NCBI GenBank assembly: GCA_025928435.1
Contig: JAICJM010000001.1
Location: 17,266 to 81,265, forward strand
DNA: 64,000 nucleotides
DNA from: Thermoleophilia bacterium
GTDB lineage: Bacteria; Actinomycetota; Thermoleophilia; Gaiellales; JAICJC01
Reading direction: 5' to 3'
Shown here: positions 56,535-64,000 of the stretch, one piece after another
How the letters are laid out: every line of letters begins with the position of its first letter
Numbering within the stretch: the stretch's first letter is position 1
Notes under the pieces: generated by a model
Seen by the model: the letters and a program-made list of their open reading frames with translations, nothing else
Database searches by the model: none
Told to the model about the DNA's origin: nothing
Position numbers and translations under genes: made by a program

Positions 56535-58694
56535 CTAGATGCGCTCGAGCGGCGCGTACCCGAGCATGAGCCGCCGCTCGGAGCCGTCCTCACGGAAGCG
56601 CACCGCGACCACGTCGCGGTCGATGCCGATCACCGTGCCCTCGCCCAGGGTGGCGTGGCGCACCTCGTCGCCGATCGAGAGGTCGGGCACGGGCTGCTCC
56701 TTGGAGCGCATGCCGGCCGGCATCGGCGGCGCCTGCCACGCGGGGGCGCGGCGCTCGCGCTCGATCTCCTCGGCGGGCAGCTCGCTCAGGAACCGGGACG
56801 GCAGGTTGTAGCCGCGCATGCCGAAGATCGTGCGGCTGTGGGCGTGGGTGAGCACGAGCGACTGCTGCGCCCGGGTCATCCCGACGTAGCAGAGCCGCCG
56901 CTCCTCGGCCTCGTCGCCCTCGTCGAGCGAGCGCTGGTGGGGGAACAGCCCCTCCTCGAGGCCGATCACGAACACGATCGGGAACTCGAGCCCCTTCGCG
57001 TTGTGGATCGTCATCAGCGTGACCTCGGGCCGCGGCTCGTTCAACGTGTCGGAGTCGGAGTAGAGCGAGATCTCCTGCAGGAAGGTCGCGAGCGACGCGT
57101 CCTCCTCCCCGCGCTCGGCGAACTCCCGGGCGACGCCGACGAGCTCGTCGAGGTTCTCGAGCCGGCCCTGCGACTCGAACGTCCGCTCCGCCTCGTGCAT
57201 CGCCCGGTAGCCGGTCTGCTCCATCACCTGCTCCAGGAGCTCGGCCGGCGACGCCGTCGAGGCGACCTCGCGCAGATCCTCGATCAGGGTCGCGAACTCC
57301 CGCACGCGGGCAGCCGCGGCGGTGCCGAGGGGGACGGAGCTCGAGTGCTCGATCGCCTCGAGCAACGTCCAGTTCATCTGGTTCGCGTGGGCGGCCAGGC
57401 GATCGAGCGACGCCGTCCCGATCCCGCGCCGGGGCTGGTTCACGATCCGCCGCAGCGACACCTCATCGGCCGGGTTGTGGATCACCTGGAGGTAGGCGAT
57501 CGCGTCCTTGATCTCGGCCCGCTCGTAGAAGCGCGGGCCGCCGACCACCCGGTAGCCGACGCCCTGGCGGACGAGCACGTCCTCCAGCACGCGCGACTGG
57601 GCGTTCATCCGGTAGAAGACGGCGATGTCGGCCGGCCCGGCGCCCTCGTCCAGCGCCTTGCCGATCTCGCCCGCGACGAACCGCGCCTCCGCGTGCTCGT
57701 CCTCCGCCTCGATGACCCGCACCGGGAGGCCGCGGCCGAGGTCGGACCAGAGCCGCTTCGGCCGCCGGTCGGGGTTGCGGGCGATGACGGCGTTGGCGGC
57801 GTCGAGGATCGCCTGGGTCGAGCGGTAGTTCTGCTCGAGCGCGACGACGCGCGCGCCCGGGAAGTCGTGCTCGAACTCGGCAATGTTGCGGATGTCGGCT
57901 CCGCGGAACGCGTAGATGGACTGGTCGGGGTCGCCGACGACCGCGATGTTGCGGTGCTGCGCCGCCAGGACGGAGAGCAGCCGGAACTGGGCGTGGTTCG
58001 TGTCCTGGTACTCGTCCACCATGATGTGGCTGAACCGGCCCTGCCAGGCGACGCGCGCCTCCTCGTCCGCCTCGAGCAGGAGCACGGTCTGGAGGATCAT
58101 GTCGTCGAAGTCCATCGCGTTCGCGGCGTAGAGCCGGCGCTGGTAGAGCGCGTAGACGCTCGCCACGGTCTGCTCGAAGAAGTTGCCCACCTGGTCGCCG
58201 TAGCCTTCGGCCGTCAGGAGCCGGTCCTTGGCCCGCGAGATGGCCGAGTGGACGGCCCGGGGGGCGAACCGCTTCGGGTCGAGCTCGAGCTCCTCGATGC
58301 ACGCCTTCACGAGCCGCACCTGGTCGGCCTGGTCGTAGATCGTGAAGCTCGACCGGTATCCGAGCCGCTCGGCGTCGCGCCGGAGCAGGCGGCCGCAGGC
58401 CGCGTGGAACGTCATCACCCACATCCGGGCGGCGGTGCGGCCGCCGACGAGCCCCTGGACGCGCTCCTTCATCTCGTTCGCCGCCCGGTTGGTGAACGTG
58501 ATCGCGAGGATCTCGCTCGGCGCGGCGGCGCCCGACTCGATCAGGTGCGCGACCCGGTGCGTGAGGACGCGGGTCTTCCCCGACCCGGCGCCCGCGACCA
58601 CGAGCATGGGCCCGTCGGTGTGCACGACGGCCTCGCGCTGCTGCGGGTTGAGCGCGTCGAGGAGGGAGTTGGTGGCGGCGCCCGCCGCGCTCAC
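56535..58694 (-). CDS. pcrA: UvrD/PcrA-type DNA helicase
   Basis: 719 residues, superfamily I. Walker A GAGSGKTRVLT, motif II DEYQDTN, motif III GDPDQSIYAFRGAD, motif IV QNYRSTQ, motif V TIHNAKGLEFPIVF, motif VI YVGMTRAQQ. The C-terminal Tudor-like RNA polymerase-binding region (ATLGEGTVIGIDRDVVAVRF) is typical of PcrA. It unwinds DNA in repair and removes roadblocks. The GTG start overlaps the stop of a 17-codon upstream ORF. Confidence 0.97.
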   Translation of the reverse strand: MSAAGAATNSLLDALNPQQREAVVHTDGPMLVVAGAGSGKTRVLTHRVAHLIESGAAAPSEILAITFTNRAANEMKERVQGLVGGRTAARMWVMTFHAACGRLLRRDAERLGYRSSFTIYDQADQVRLVKACIEELELDPKRFAPRAVHSAISRAKDRLLTAEGYGDQVGNFFEQTVASVYALYQRRLYAANAMDFDDMILQTVLLLEADEEARVAWQGRFSHIMVDEYQDTNHAQFRLLSVLAAQHRNIAVVGDPDQSIYAFRGADIRNIAEFEHDFPGARVVALEQNYRSTQAILDAANAVIARNPDRRPKRLWSDLGRGLPVRVIEAEDEHAEARFVAGEIGKALDEGAGPADIAVFYRMNAQSRVLEDVLVRQGVGYRVVGGPRFYERAEIKDAIAYLQVIHNPADEVSLRRIVNQPRRGIGTASLDRLAAHANQMNWTLLEAIEHSSSVPLGTAAAARVREFATLIEDLREVASTASPAELLEQVMEQTGYRAMHEAERTFESQGRLENLDELVGVAREFAERGEEDASLATFLQEISLYSDSDTLNEPRPEVTLMTIHNAKGLEFPIVFVIGLEEGLFPHQRSLDEGDEAEERRLCYVGMTRAQQSLVLTHAHSRTIFGMRGYNLPSRFLSELPAEEIERERRAPAWQAPPMPAGMRSKEQPVPDLSIGDEVRHATLGEGTVIGIDRDVVAVRFREDGSERRLMLGYAPLERI

Positions 58695-58744
58695 CTCGCG
58701 GTGGCGAGACGAGGACGGGCTGCTGGGATCGACGAGGCGCTCAC
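58691..58744 (-). CDS. Possible 17-residue leader peptide of pcrA
   Basis: GTG opens MSASSIPAARPRLATAR and its TGA overlaps the pcrA start as GTGA. The GTG lies exactly seven bases after a TAGAAT hexamer, so the transcript would begin with this mini-ORF and pcrA would be translated by coupling. Confidence 0.45.
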   Translation of the reverse strand: MSASSIPAARPRLATAR

Positions 58745-58751
58745 CGGACGG

Positions 58752-58757
58752 ATTCTA
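58752..58757 (-). promoter_or_regulatory. -10 hexamer TAGAAT for pcrA and its leader ORF
   Basis: The spacing to the mini-ORF GTG is seven bases, as for other leaderless genes here; the spacing to pcrA itself is 57 bases. Confidence 0.5.
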
Positions 58758-58816
58758 CCGGGGCGCCCGGAGGTGCCCGGGAGGGGCCGGACGACCCCTC
58801 CCGGTGTCCACCCGCC

Positions 58817-59236
58817 CTAGAGCTTGGGGCAGGTCACGACGAGGTGGAACGGCAGATACGACGGGTTGCCCGCCGAGTCGACCGTCACCACGAAGACACC
58901 CGCCTTGCGCCCGTGCAGGCCCTCCACGCTGACCTCGCCCGAAGGCGGCTGCCCCGACGATCCGATCGTTCCGATCGTCGCGGTGTAGGCGCATTTCCGG
59001 ACGCCCCGCTTGAAGAGCACGTGGTACTCGCCGGTCTGGTGGTTGTCGACCCCCGCCGAGGCGGCGCCGAGCCCGCGGTACAGGTGGCCCGTCTTGGTGA
59101 CGACCGCGAAGAGCACCTGCGCGCTCGCGTGGGTGGGCGCCGCGGCCCGATGCTGCGCCGCCTTCGCGATCCCGATGCCGGCGCCGAGCGCGCCCACGGC
59201 GACGAGCGCCGCCACGATGGACAGTTTGGTCCTCAT
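58817..59236 (-). CDS. Small secreted or anchored protein, function unknown
   Basis: 139 residues. The N-terminal helix SIVAALVAVGALGAGIGIAKA is a signal or anchor. The mature domain is beta-rich, with VRKCAYTATIGTIGSSG and VVTVDSAGNPSYLPFHLVVTC and a possible single disulfide. Many such proteins occur in this phylum; none has a known role. Confidence 0.6.
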   Translation of the reverse strand: MRTKLSIVAALVAVGALGAGIGIAKAAQHRAAAPTHASAQVLFAVVTKTGHLYRGLGAASAGVDNHQTGEYHVLFKRGVRKCAYTATIGTIGSSGQPPSGEVSVEGLHGRKAGVFVVTVDSAGNPSYLPFHLVVTCPKL

Positions 59237-59347
59237 CTCTCCCCCTCCTGCCAGGTTTTCGAAGCCGCGAATGGTACGGGGTCAGATGCTCCGGCGCACG
59301 GCGACGCGCCCGGGCCCGGCCCGGGCGCGTCGTTCCCGCCCGCGCGG

Positions 59348-61642
59348 CTAGGAGACGCGGACGGTGATCGTCCGGCTGCGGCCGGCGGCGTTCGTGGTGG
59401 TCGCCGCGGCGGTCACCCGCAGGACGTAGCGGCCGCGGGCCGCCGCGACCACCGTCTTGACGTAGTGCGAACCGATGCCCAGCCGCGGCCGGGCGACGGT
59501 CCGCCAGCCGGACGCGGTCAGGAGCTGGACCGACACCCGCGCGCCGGGATGGCCGGGCGCGACGAGTCCGCTCAGCCGCACCGCACCGCCTCGATGGACG
59601 CGGAGGTGGTCGGCGACGAGCGCCACCCGCTGGCGGACGGCCACCGTCCGCGAGGCCCGCACCGTCGGCGCGTCGGCGAGCTCGGCTCGGTAGACGGTGT
59701 TGTGCAAGGGCGCGGCGATCCACGAGACCACGCCCGAGGCGCTCGTCGTCATCGTGCGGAGCGTGTGGAAGCCGGTGCCGCCCGCGACGCGGGACGCGAT
59801 CACGACCCGGGTGCCGGCCATCGCGACGGCGCCGTCACGTGCGGTGAAGCGCATGGTCACCCTCCCGCCGGCCACGATCGACGCCGCGGTCTGCGCGACC
59901 AGGTGCAGGTCGGCCGGGCTGGCGACGGCGAACTCCCACTCCACCGGCCCGGCGACGTTCCCGGCCCGGTCGGCGACCGTCACGGAGACCGTGTGGACGC
60001 CGGGCGCCATGCCCCCCGGCGCGTAGCGGAACTGGCCCGAGGCGAGCGAGCCCCAGGCGGTGACGTCCGAGCCGTCGACGAGCACGTGGAGCGTGTCCGG
60101 GTCGACGCCCGAGCCCGTGTCGCGCAGGTCGAACCCGATCGCGGAGGCGCCGGGGACGGTGCTGCCCGCGAGGGGCGCGCGGTCGGTGACGGACGGCGGC
60201 GTCTCATCGGCGACGTCGAACGACCACGTGAGCGGCGCCGACCGGTTCCCGGCGGTGTCGCTCGCCGTCACCGAGACGGTGTGGGCGCCGAAGCCGAGGT
60301 CGCTCGCCGGCCTGTAGCCGAAGCGGCCCGCCGCGTAGGAGCCGTCCGCCGTGACGTCGACGCCGTCGACGGTCATCCGGATGGAGGCCGGGTCGACTCC
60401 CACGCCCGCGTCCGCGACGGCGACCGAGATCGCCGGCGTCGCGTCGGACGACGAGGAGCCCGAATCCGGCCGCACGTCGGAGAGGACGGGTGGGACGGCG
60501 TCGTTCACCGTGAACGTCCAGGCGCCGTCGCGCACGTTGCCGGCGCCGTCCGTGGCGTGCCAGCTGACGGTGTGGGCCCCGTAGGCGAGGTCGGCGGCCG
60601 GCGCATACGACGCGGTGCTGCCCGCGATCGCCATCGGGTTCCCGTCGACGCTGGCCTCGAACTGGCCCAGGCCGCTCGGGCCGGGGTCGACCGAGAACGA
60701 CACCGGGGCGCGCTGGTCGGTCGTGACGGCCGGCGCCATGCCGGTCGCGACCGGGGCGTGGGCGTCGACGTTCACGACGACCGGCGTCACGACGCGCTCG
60801 CCGGCGGCATCGGTGACCTCGACGTTCAGGGTGTGCGTGCCGTCGCCGAGCACGGCCGGCGTGGCCGCGAGATCGTGCGAGTAGGACGTGAGACCGGCAT
60901 GCAGGCCGGCCTGCGGGGCGACCGTGTCGGAGTCGAGGGCGGCCCCGGCGGACGTGATCGCCGCGTGGGCCACGCCGGCGCCGGCGTCGGTCGCCGCGAC
61001 CGTGAGCGGCACGGGCTGGCTCTCGTTGTGCCAGGCGCCGTCGGCGAGCGGCCCGGACAGGTCGACCGCGGGTGCGGTGTCGTCCGTGAGCGTCGCCGTC
61101 AGACCGGTGATCGCGACGTTGTTGTTCCACTTCTCGACGAAGTCGTGCGCATCGTCGGTCTTCAGGAAGATGCCGACGACCTGGTTACCGGCGGGGATCG
61201 ACCACGTGGTCGCGCCGTCGTCGGTCGCGGCGTGCAGCTGCGGCATGGACGGGAAGGTCTCGCTGCGCAGGCGGGCCTTCATGTACGCAGAGACGCTGCT
61301 CGTGGCCGTGCGATAGGAGAGCGAGACGGAGCCCGACGCGATCGTCGTCGTGTCCGGCGCCTCCCACTGCCACCAGGCGTTGGCCAGGTTGGGGGCCTGG
61401 CCGAAGCCGAAGATGCGAAGCGGCGTCGGGCTGGGCACGTCGGCGTCGGCGCACGGGCCGGGATGGGACTTGAGCGAGCAGCCGGCGAAGCCGTCGTCGT
61501 GGGAGAACGTCCAGCCGCCGTTCTGCTTGGTCGTGTCGAGCGAGACGGAGTACGTCCCGGCACGGGCGGCGGCCGGGAGCAGCGCCGCCGCGGCGAGCGA
61601 TGCCGCAACGGCAGCGCCGAGCGCAAGGGCACGGAGCTTCAT
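59348..61642 (-). CDS. Large secreted protein with tandem Ig-like domains
   Basis: 764 residues. Signal peptide to about residue 28. An N-terminal domain (29-188) with three Cys resembles a lectin or CBM-type sandwich. Four Ig-like domains follow, about 189-292, 293-381, 382-478 and 479-575; the last three repeat the phrase AHTVSV/VHTVSV near their ends and D-x-AGN before the closing strand. A further beta region to the end has two SRTVAVRQ-like strands. No enzymatic motif or cell-wall anchor is visible. Likely role: surface adhesion or matrix. Confidence 0.75.
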   Translation of the reverse strand: MKLRALALGAAVAASLAAAALLPAAARAGTYSVSLDTTKQNGGWTFSHDDGFAGCSLKSHPGPCADADVPSPTPLRIFGFGQAPNLANAWWQWEAPDTTTIASGSVSLSYRTATSSVSAYMKARLRSETFPSMPQLHAATDDGATTWSIPAGNQVVGIFLKTDDAHDFVEKWNNNVAITGLTATLTDDTAPAVDLSGPLADGAWHNESQPVPLTVAATDAGAGVAHAAITSAGAALDSDTVAPQAGLHAGLTSYSHDLAATPAVLGDGTHTLNVEVTDAAGERVVTPVVVNVDAHAPVATGMAPAVTTDQRAPVSFSVDPGPSGLGQFEASVDGNPMAIAGSTASYAPAADLAYGAHTVSWHATDGAGNVRDGAWTFTVNDAVPPVLSDVRPDSGSSSSDATPAISVAVADAGVGVDPASIRMTVDGVDVTADGSYAAGRFGYRPASDLGFGAHTVSVTASDTAGNRSAPLTWSFDVADETPPSVTDRAPLAGSTVPGASAIGFDLRDTGSGVDPDTLHVLVDGSDVTAWGSLASGQFRYAPGGMAPGVHTVSVTVADRAGNVAGPVEWEFAVASPADLHLVAQTAASIVAGGRVTMRFTARDGAVAMAGTRVVIASRVAGGTGFHTLRTMTTSASGVVSWIAAPLHNTVYRAELADAPTVRASRTVAVRQRVALVADHLRVHRGGAVRLSGLVAPGHPGARVSVQLLTASGWRTVARPRLGIGSHYVKTVVAAARGRYVLRVTAAATTTNAAGRSRTITVRVS

Positions 61643-61778
61643 GTGGGGGGTCCTTTCAGGGGGGACGGGGGCAAGCCCATCCTGTCGCCAGGTCGTGTCA
61701 CGGCTCCAGACCGATCCGGCCGCGATTGCGCGCCGGAACTGTCACGCGGCGTGTGACGTTCGCCCGCCCCCGAGCCGC

Positions 61779-61784
61779 TACGCT
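61779..61784 (+). promoter_or_regulatory. Leaderless-type -10 hexamer TACGCT
   Basis: It lies eight bases before the ATG of the HAD-fold gene. Confidence 0.5.
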
Positions 61785-61792
61785 GACCGGGC

Positions 61793-62344
61793 ATGCAGGC
61801 CGTCATCCTCTCGGAGCGCGCGCTCGGCGACACGGACGGACTCTTCACGGCGGCCGTCACCCACATCGCCCGCAAGCTCGGGCGGGTGAAGCCGCTCGAC
61901 GCCGACGCGCTCCCCGCCGACCGCGTCGGGAAGCTGCGCGCGCTCGACGAGTGGGCCGGCTCCGACATCGACTGGCGAGGCGAGCTGATCCGCTTCTACG
62001 AGGACCACATCCCGCTGCACCTGCGACCCAACCCGGGCCTGAACGCGACGCTGCGCGTGCTCGGGACGCGCGGCGTGCGCATCGGCTGCTGGTCGGACGG
62101 CCCCGAGGAGGCGGCCCGGGTCGTCGTCCACCATCTCGGCCTCGGCCGCCGCGTCGAGGAGATCGCGGCCGGGGGCAGCGAGGCGGCCGCGCGGCTCGCC
62201 GCCGACCTGGGCGCATCGCCGTCCGAGACGGTCGTCGTCACCCGCGACGAGCGCGAGCTCGCCGTGGCGGCGGAGCTCGGGCTGGCGGCGGCGGGGCCCG
62301 ACGAGCTGGCCGCGCTCGGCGCGGAACCGGCGGTGCCGCAGTGA
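61793..62344 (+). CDS. HAD-fold protein lacking catalytic residues (probable pseudoenzyme)
   Basis: 183 residues that align along their length with phosphoglycolate phosphatase-like HADs, including GLFTAAV after motif I and the cap region. The DxDGT nucleophile motif is replaced: AVILSERALGDTDGLF, with Ser and Arg in place of the two Asp. Motif II keeps a Ser (GCWSDGPEE), the Lys of motif III is absent, and motif IV reads VVVTRDERELA instead of VGDxxxD. It cannot use the usual phospho-Asp chemistry. It shares its stop base with a coiled-coil partner gene. Confidence 0.75.
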   Translation: MQAVILSERALGDTDGLFTAAVTHIARKLGRVKPLDADALPADRVGKLRALDEWAGSDIDWRGELIRFYEDHIPLHLRPNPGLNATLRVLGTRGVRIGCWSDGPEEAARVVVHHLGLGRRVEEIAAGGSEAAARLAADLGASPSETVVVTRDERELAVAAELGLAAAGPDELAALGAEPAVPQ

Positions 62345-62550
62345 TGGACGAAGGCGACCGTCGCCTCGACACCCTGCTCGAGCGGATCGACCTGCTCCGC
62401 CACGAGCTCGAGGTCATCGGCCGGCGCATGGACCGGCTGGAGGGCCTGAACCGGATCGCCGACGAGCTGCACGAGCTGAACTCGTCGCTCCAGACGCTGG
62501 CGTACGCCGCGCTCGGCCGGCGCGGCCCGGACGTCCGCCGCAAGGGCTGA
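62344..62550 (+). CDS. 68-residue coiled-coil protein
   Basis: Starts MDEGDRRLDTLLERIDLLRH; heptad Leu/Ile positions run through ELEVIGRRMDRLEGL to ELHELNSSLQTL, then a short basic tail. Its ATG overlaps the previous stop by one base (TGATG). The pairing suggests it binds the HAD pseudoenzyme. Confidence 0.6.
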   Translation: MDEGDRRLDTLLERIDLLRHELEVIGRRMDRLEGLNRIADELHELNSSLQTLAYAALGRRGPDVRRKG

Positions 62551-62568
62551 ATCGGCCACCCGAGAATC

Positions 62569-62598
62569 GGGGACAGTCCCCGTCCGGGGACTGTCCCC
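62569..62598. repeat. Palindromic repeat, GGGGACAGTCCCC type, copy 3
   Basis: 14-base arms GGGGACAGTCCCCG and exact complement with a 2-base TC loop, again in a convergent gap. Confidence 0.9.
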
Positions 62599-62603
62599 AA
62601 CGC

Positions 62604-63464
62604 CTAGCGGATCGTGACGCCGCGGTCGGCCACGGCCAGCGGGACGGCGCGCGCGCCGAGGCCGTCGAGCCGTCCGGCGACGGCCGCGCCGCTGCCCGGC
62701 TCGCACCACACGAGCACCGAGGGCCCCGCCCCCGAGAGGGTCGCCCCGTAGGCCGGAAGGCCGCCGAGGCGCCCCCGCACCTCGGCCAGCAGCGGCACCA
62801 GCGGCGCCCGGAACGGCTCGTGCAGGCGGTCGTCCAGGGCGTCGGCGATCGCGTCGACCCGGCCGCCCGCGAGCGCGGCGACCAGGAGCGCCGCCCGGCC
62901 GGCCGTGTGGGTTGCGTCCGCGTGCGCCACCTGCGCGGGCAGCGCCGCCCGCGCCCGGGCCGTCTCGAGCTCATCGGCGGCGACGACGCACACGAACTCG
63001 ACCGGGCAGGCCGCGAGCCGCAGCGCCTTCGCCTCGCCACCCGTCGCCCACGCGACTGTCACGCCGCCGAGGAGCGCCGCCGCCACGTTGTCGGGGTGCC
63101 CCTCCATCGCGGCCGCCGCCGGCAGCGGATCGCCCTCGCGGCCGCCCCATGCCAGACCGGCCGCGACGCCCGCGGCGATCGTCGCCGCGCTCGACCCCAG
63201 TCCGCGCGCCAGCGGGATGCCGTTGTGCATCGCGAACGACAGGCCGGCCGGATCGGCGCCGGCGGCCGCGAAGGCGCGCACGAACAGGTTGGAGGCGTCG
63301 GCCGGGACGCCTGGGGCGCCCTCGCCCTCGACCGTCACGGCGCCGTCCCCGGAGGCCGACACGACGACCTGGTTGCGCAGCTCGAGCGCCACCGCCAGGC
63401 AGTCGAAGCCGGGCCCCAGGTTGGCGGACGACGCGGGCGCCGTCACGGCGAGCCGGTCAGGCAA
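62604..63464 (-). CDS. thrB: Homoserine kinase
   Basis: 286 residues of the GHMP kinase family: [17 protein letters not shown] at the start, the ATP loop [19 protein letters not shown], and the C-terminal [13 protein letters not shown]. It phosphorylates homoserine for threonine synthesis. A TTG start overlaps the thrC stop by 8 bases; a GTG six codons later is possible but would leave a very short lead before the motif. Confidence 0.93.
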   Translation of the reverse strand: MPDRLAVTAPASSANLGPGFDCLAVALELRNQVVVSASGDGAVTVEGEGAPGVPADASNLFVRAFAAAGADPAGLSFAMHNGIPLARGLGSSAATIAAGVAAGLAWGGREGDPLPAAAAMEGHPDNVAAALLGGVTVAWATGGEAKALRLAACPVEFVCVVAADELETARARAALPAQVAHADATHTAGRAALLVAALAGGRVDAIADALDDRLHEPFRAPLVPLLAEVRGRLGGLPAYGATLSGAGPSVLVWCEPGSGAAVAGRLDGLGARAVPLAVADRGVTIR

Positions 63465-64000
63465 CGACCGGCGCCGCCCCCGCGGCGAAGGCGACCTCCT
63501 CGAGGCGGTCGATCTGCGGCGGGCAGCGCAGGATCTCCGCCCCCTCGGCGCCGGCGGTATCGGGATCCTTGAGCCCATGGCCGGTGAGCACGCAGACCAC
63601 GGTCGCGCCGGGCTCCACCAGGCCGTCGGCGCACGCCTCGAGCAGCGCCGCCACCGATGCCGCCGAGGCCGGCTCGCAGAACACGCCCTCGCCCTGCGCC
63701 AGGAGCCGATAGGCGGCCAGGATGGCGCCGTCGGGGAGCGCGCGCACGCCGCCGTCCGACTCCGAGACCGCCGCCAGCGCCTGATCGAGCCGGGCTGGGT
63801 TCCCGATCCGGATCGCGGTCGCCACCGTCTCGGGGTTCGGCACCGGCGCCCGGTGGACAAGCGGCGCCGCCCCCTCGGCCTGCCCGGCCAGCATCCGTGG
63901 GGCCGCGCCGATCTCGCCGAAGCCCTTCCAGTACGCCGTGATGTTGCCGCCGTTCCCGACGGGGAGCGCCACCCAGTCCGGCACGCGGCCGAGCTGCTCC
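63457..64000 (-). CDS. thrC: Threonine synthase, 5' part outside window
   Basis: The C-terminal 180 residues of a PLP fold type II enzyme that turns O-phosphohomoserine into threonine. Seen: [16 protein letters not shown], which holds the Gly loop for the PLP phosphate, then [14 protein letters not shown] and [14 protein letters not shown], which is typical of ThrC. The Lys that binds PLP lies beyond the window edge. Directly followed by thrB. Confidence 0.92.
   Translation of the reverse strand, partial: EQLGRVPDWVALPVGNGGNITAYWKGFGEIGAAPRMLAGQAEGAAPLVHRAPVPNPETVATAIRIGNPARLDQALAAVSESDGGVRALPDGAILAAYRLLAQGEGVFCEPASAASVAALLEACADGLVEPGATVVCVLTGHGLKDPDTAGAEGAEILRCPPQIDRLEEVAFAAGAAPVVA

Noticed and set aside
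59274..59296. GGGGTCAGA sequence resembling half of a GGGGTC element
   Set aside because: Only one half is present and the second arm does not pair.
1..64000. CRISPR arrays, insertion sequences, prophage or toxin-antitoxin modules
   Set aside because: No regularly spaced direct repeats, transposase or integrase genes, or recognisable phage or toxin proteins were found.

Overview
The window is a dense, very GC-rich bacterial chromosome segment. Its gene content points to an actinobacterium, and the mix of F420-type oxidoreductases, many small exported proteins and liv/dpp uptake operons fits the class Thermoleophilia (Gaiellales or Solirubrobacterales relatives). That placement is inference; there is no rRNA here to confirm it. 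Genes are packed tightly. Most operon junctions overlap by ATGA or GTGA, and many first genes look leaderless: a TANNNT hexamer lies only 6 to 9 bases before the start codon and no Shine-Dalgarno sequence is visible.

Layout. 1-1750: 3' part of a 2-oxo acid dehydrogenase E2 gene and a CBS-domain protein. 1804-6434: M29 aminopeptidase, a membrane protein, a CopC-CopD copper protein and an orphan. 6435-10749: amino acid permease with its GntR regulator, a DinB-TPR protein, an LLM oxidoreductase and a small membrane-anchored protein. 10871-11842: four overlapping genes for tiny exported proteins. 11940-19742: the translation cluster pheS-pheT-nif3 and infC-rpmI-rplT-rRNA methyltransferase, the infC transcript starting with a promoter, a folded leader and an attenuator. 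19794-20969: a phosphoribosyltransferase and a 2'-5' RNA ligase-like protein.

20995-30629: a nine-gene operon read leftwards (C45 acyltransferase, creatininase, five-part peptide ABC importer, S58/DmpA aminopeptidase, 3-aminobutyryl-CoA ammonia-lyase) with a divergent GntR/UTRA regulator. Together the enzymes suggest uptake and breakdown of beta-amino-acid or other unusual amides. 30713-35168: thrS, then a PAS histidine kinase facing an F420-reductase-like gene and a response regulator. 35169-36825: an unexplained structured spacer, a broken Clp-N/zinc-ribbon gene, a Nudix hydrolase and a membrane protein. 36881-46046: two paralogous LysR regulators flanking a branched-chain amino acid (liv) ABC operon, a lipoprotein and a histone-deacetylase-like enzyme.

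46072-55781: FtsX-type permease with a two-domain ATPase, secreted phosphoesterase, LysE exporter, FMN reductase, SDR, AraC regulator, VOC protein and the decayed tail of an MFS transporter. 55801-64000: tRNA-Val(GAC) with a partial copy of its 3' end, small exported proteins, PcrA helicase behind a mini-ORF, a large Ig-repeat surface protein, a HAD-fold protein that has lost its catalytic residues, and thrB-thrC.

The most striking non-genic signal is a set of short perfect or near-perfect palindromes of two core types (GGGGACAGTCCCC and GGGGTCTGACCCC) in convergent gene gaps. They sometimes supply the stop codons of both neighbours. A third, related palindrome lies in frame inside the rRNA methyltransferase gene.
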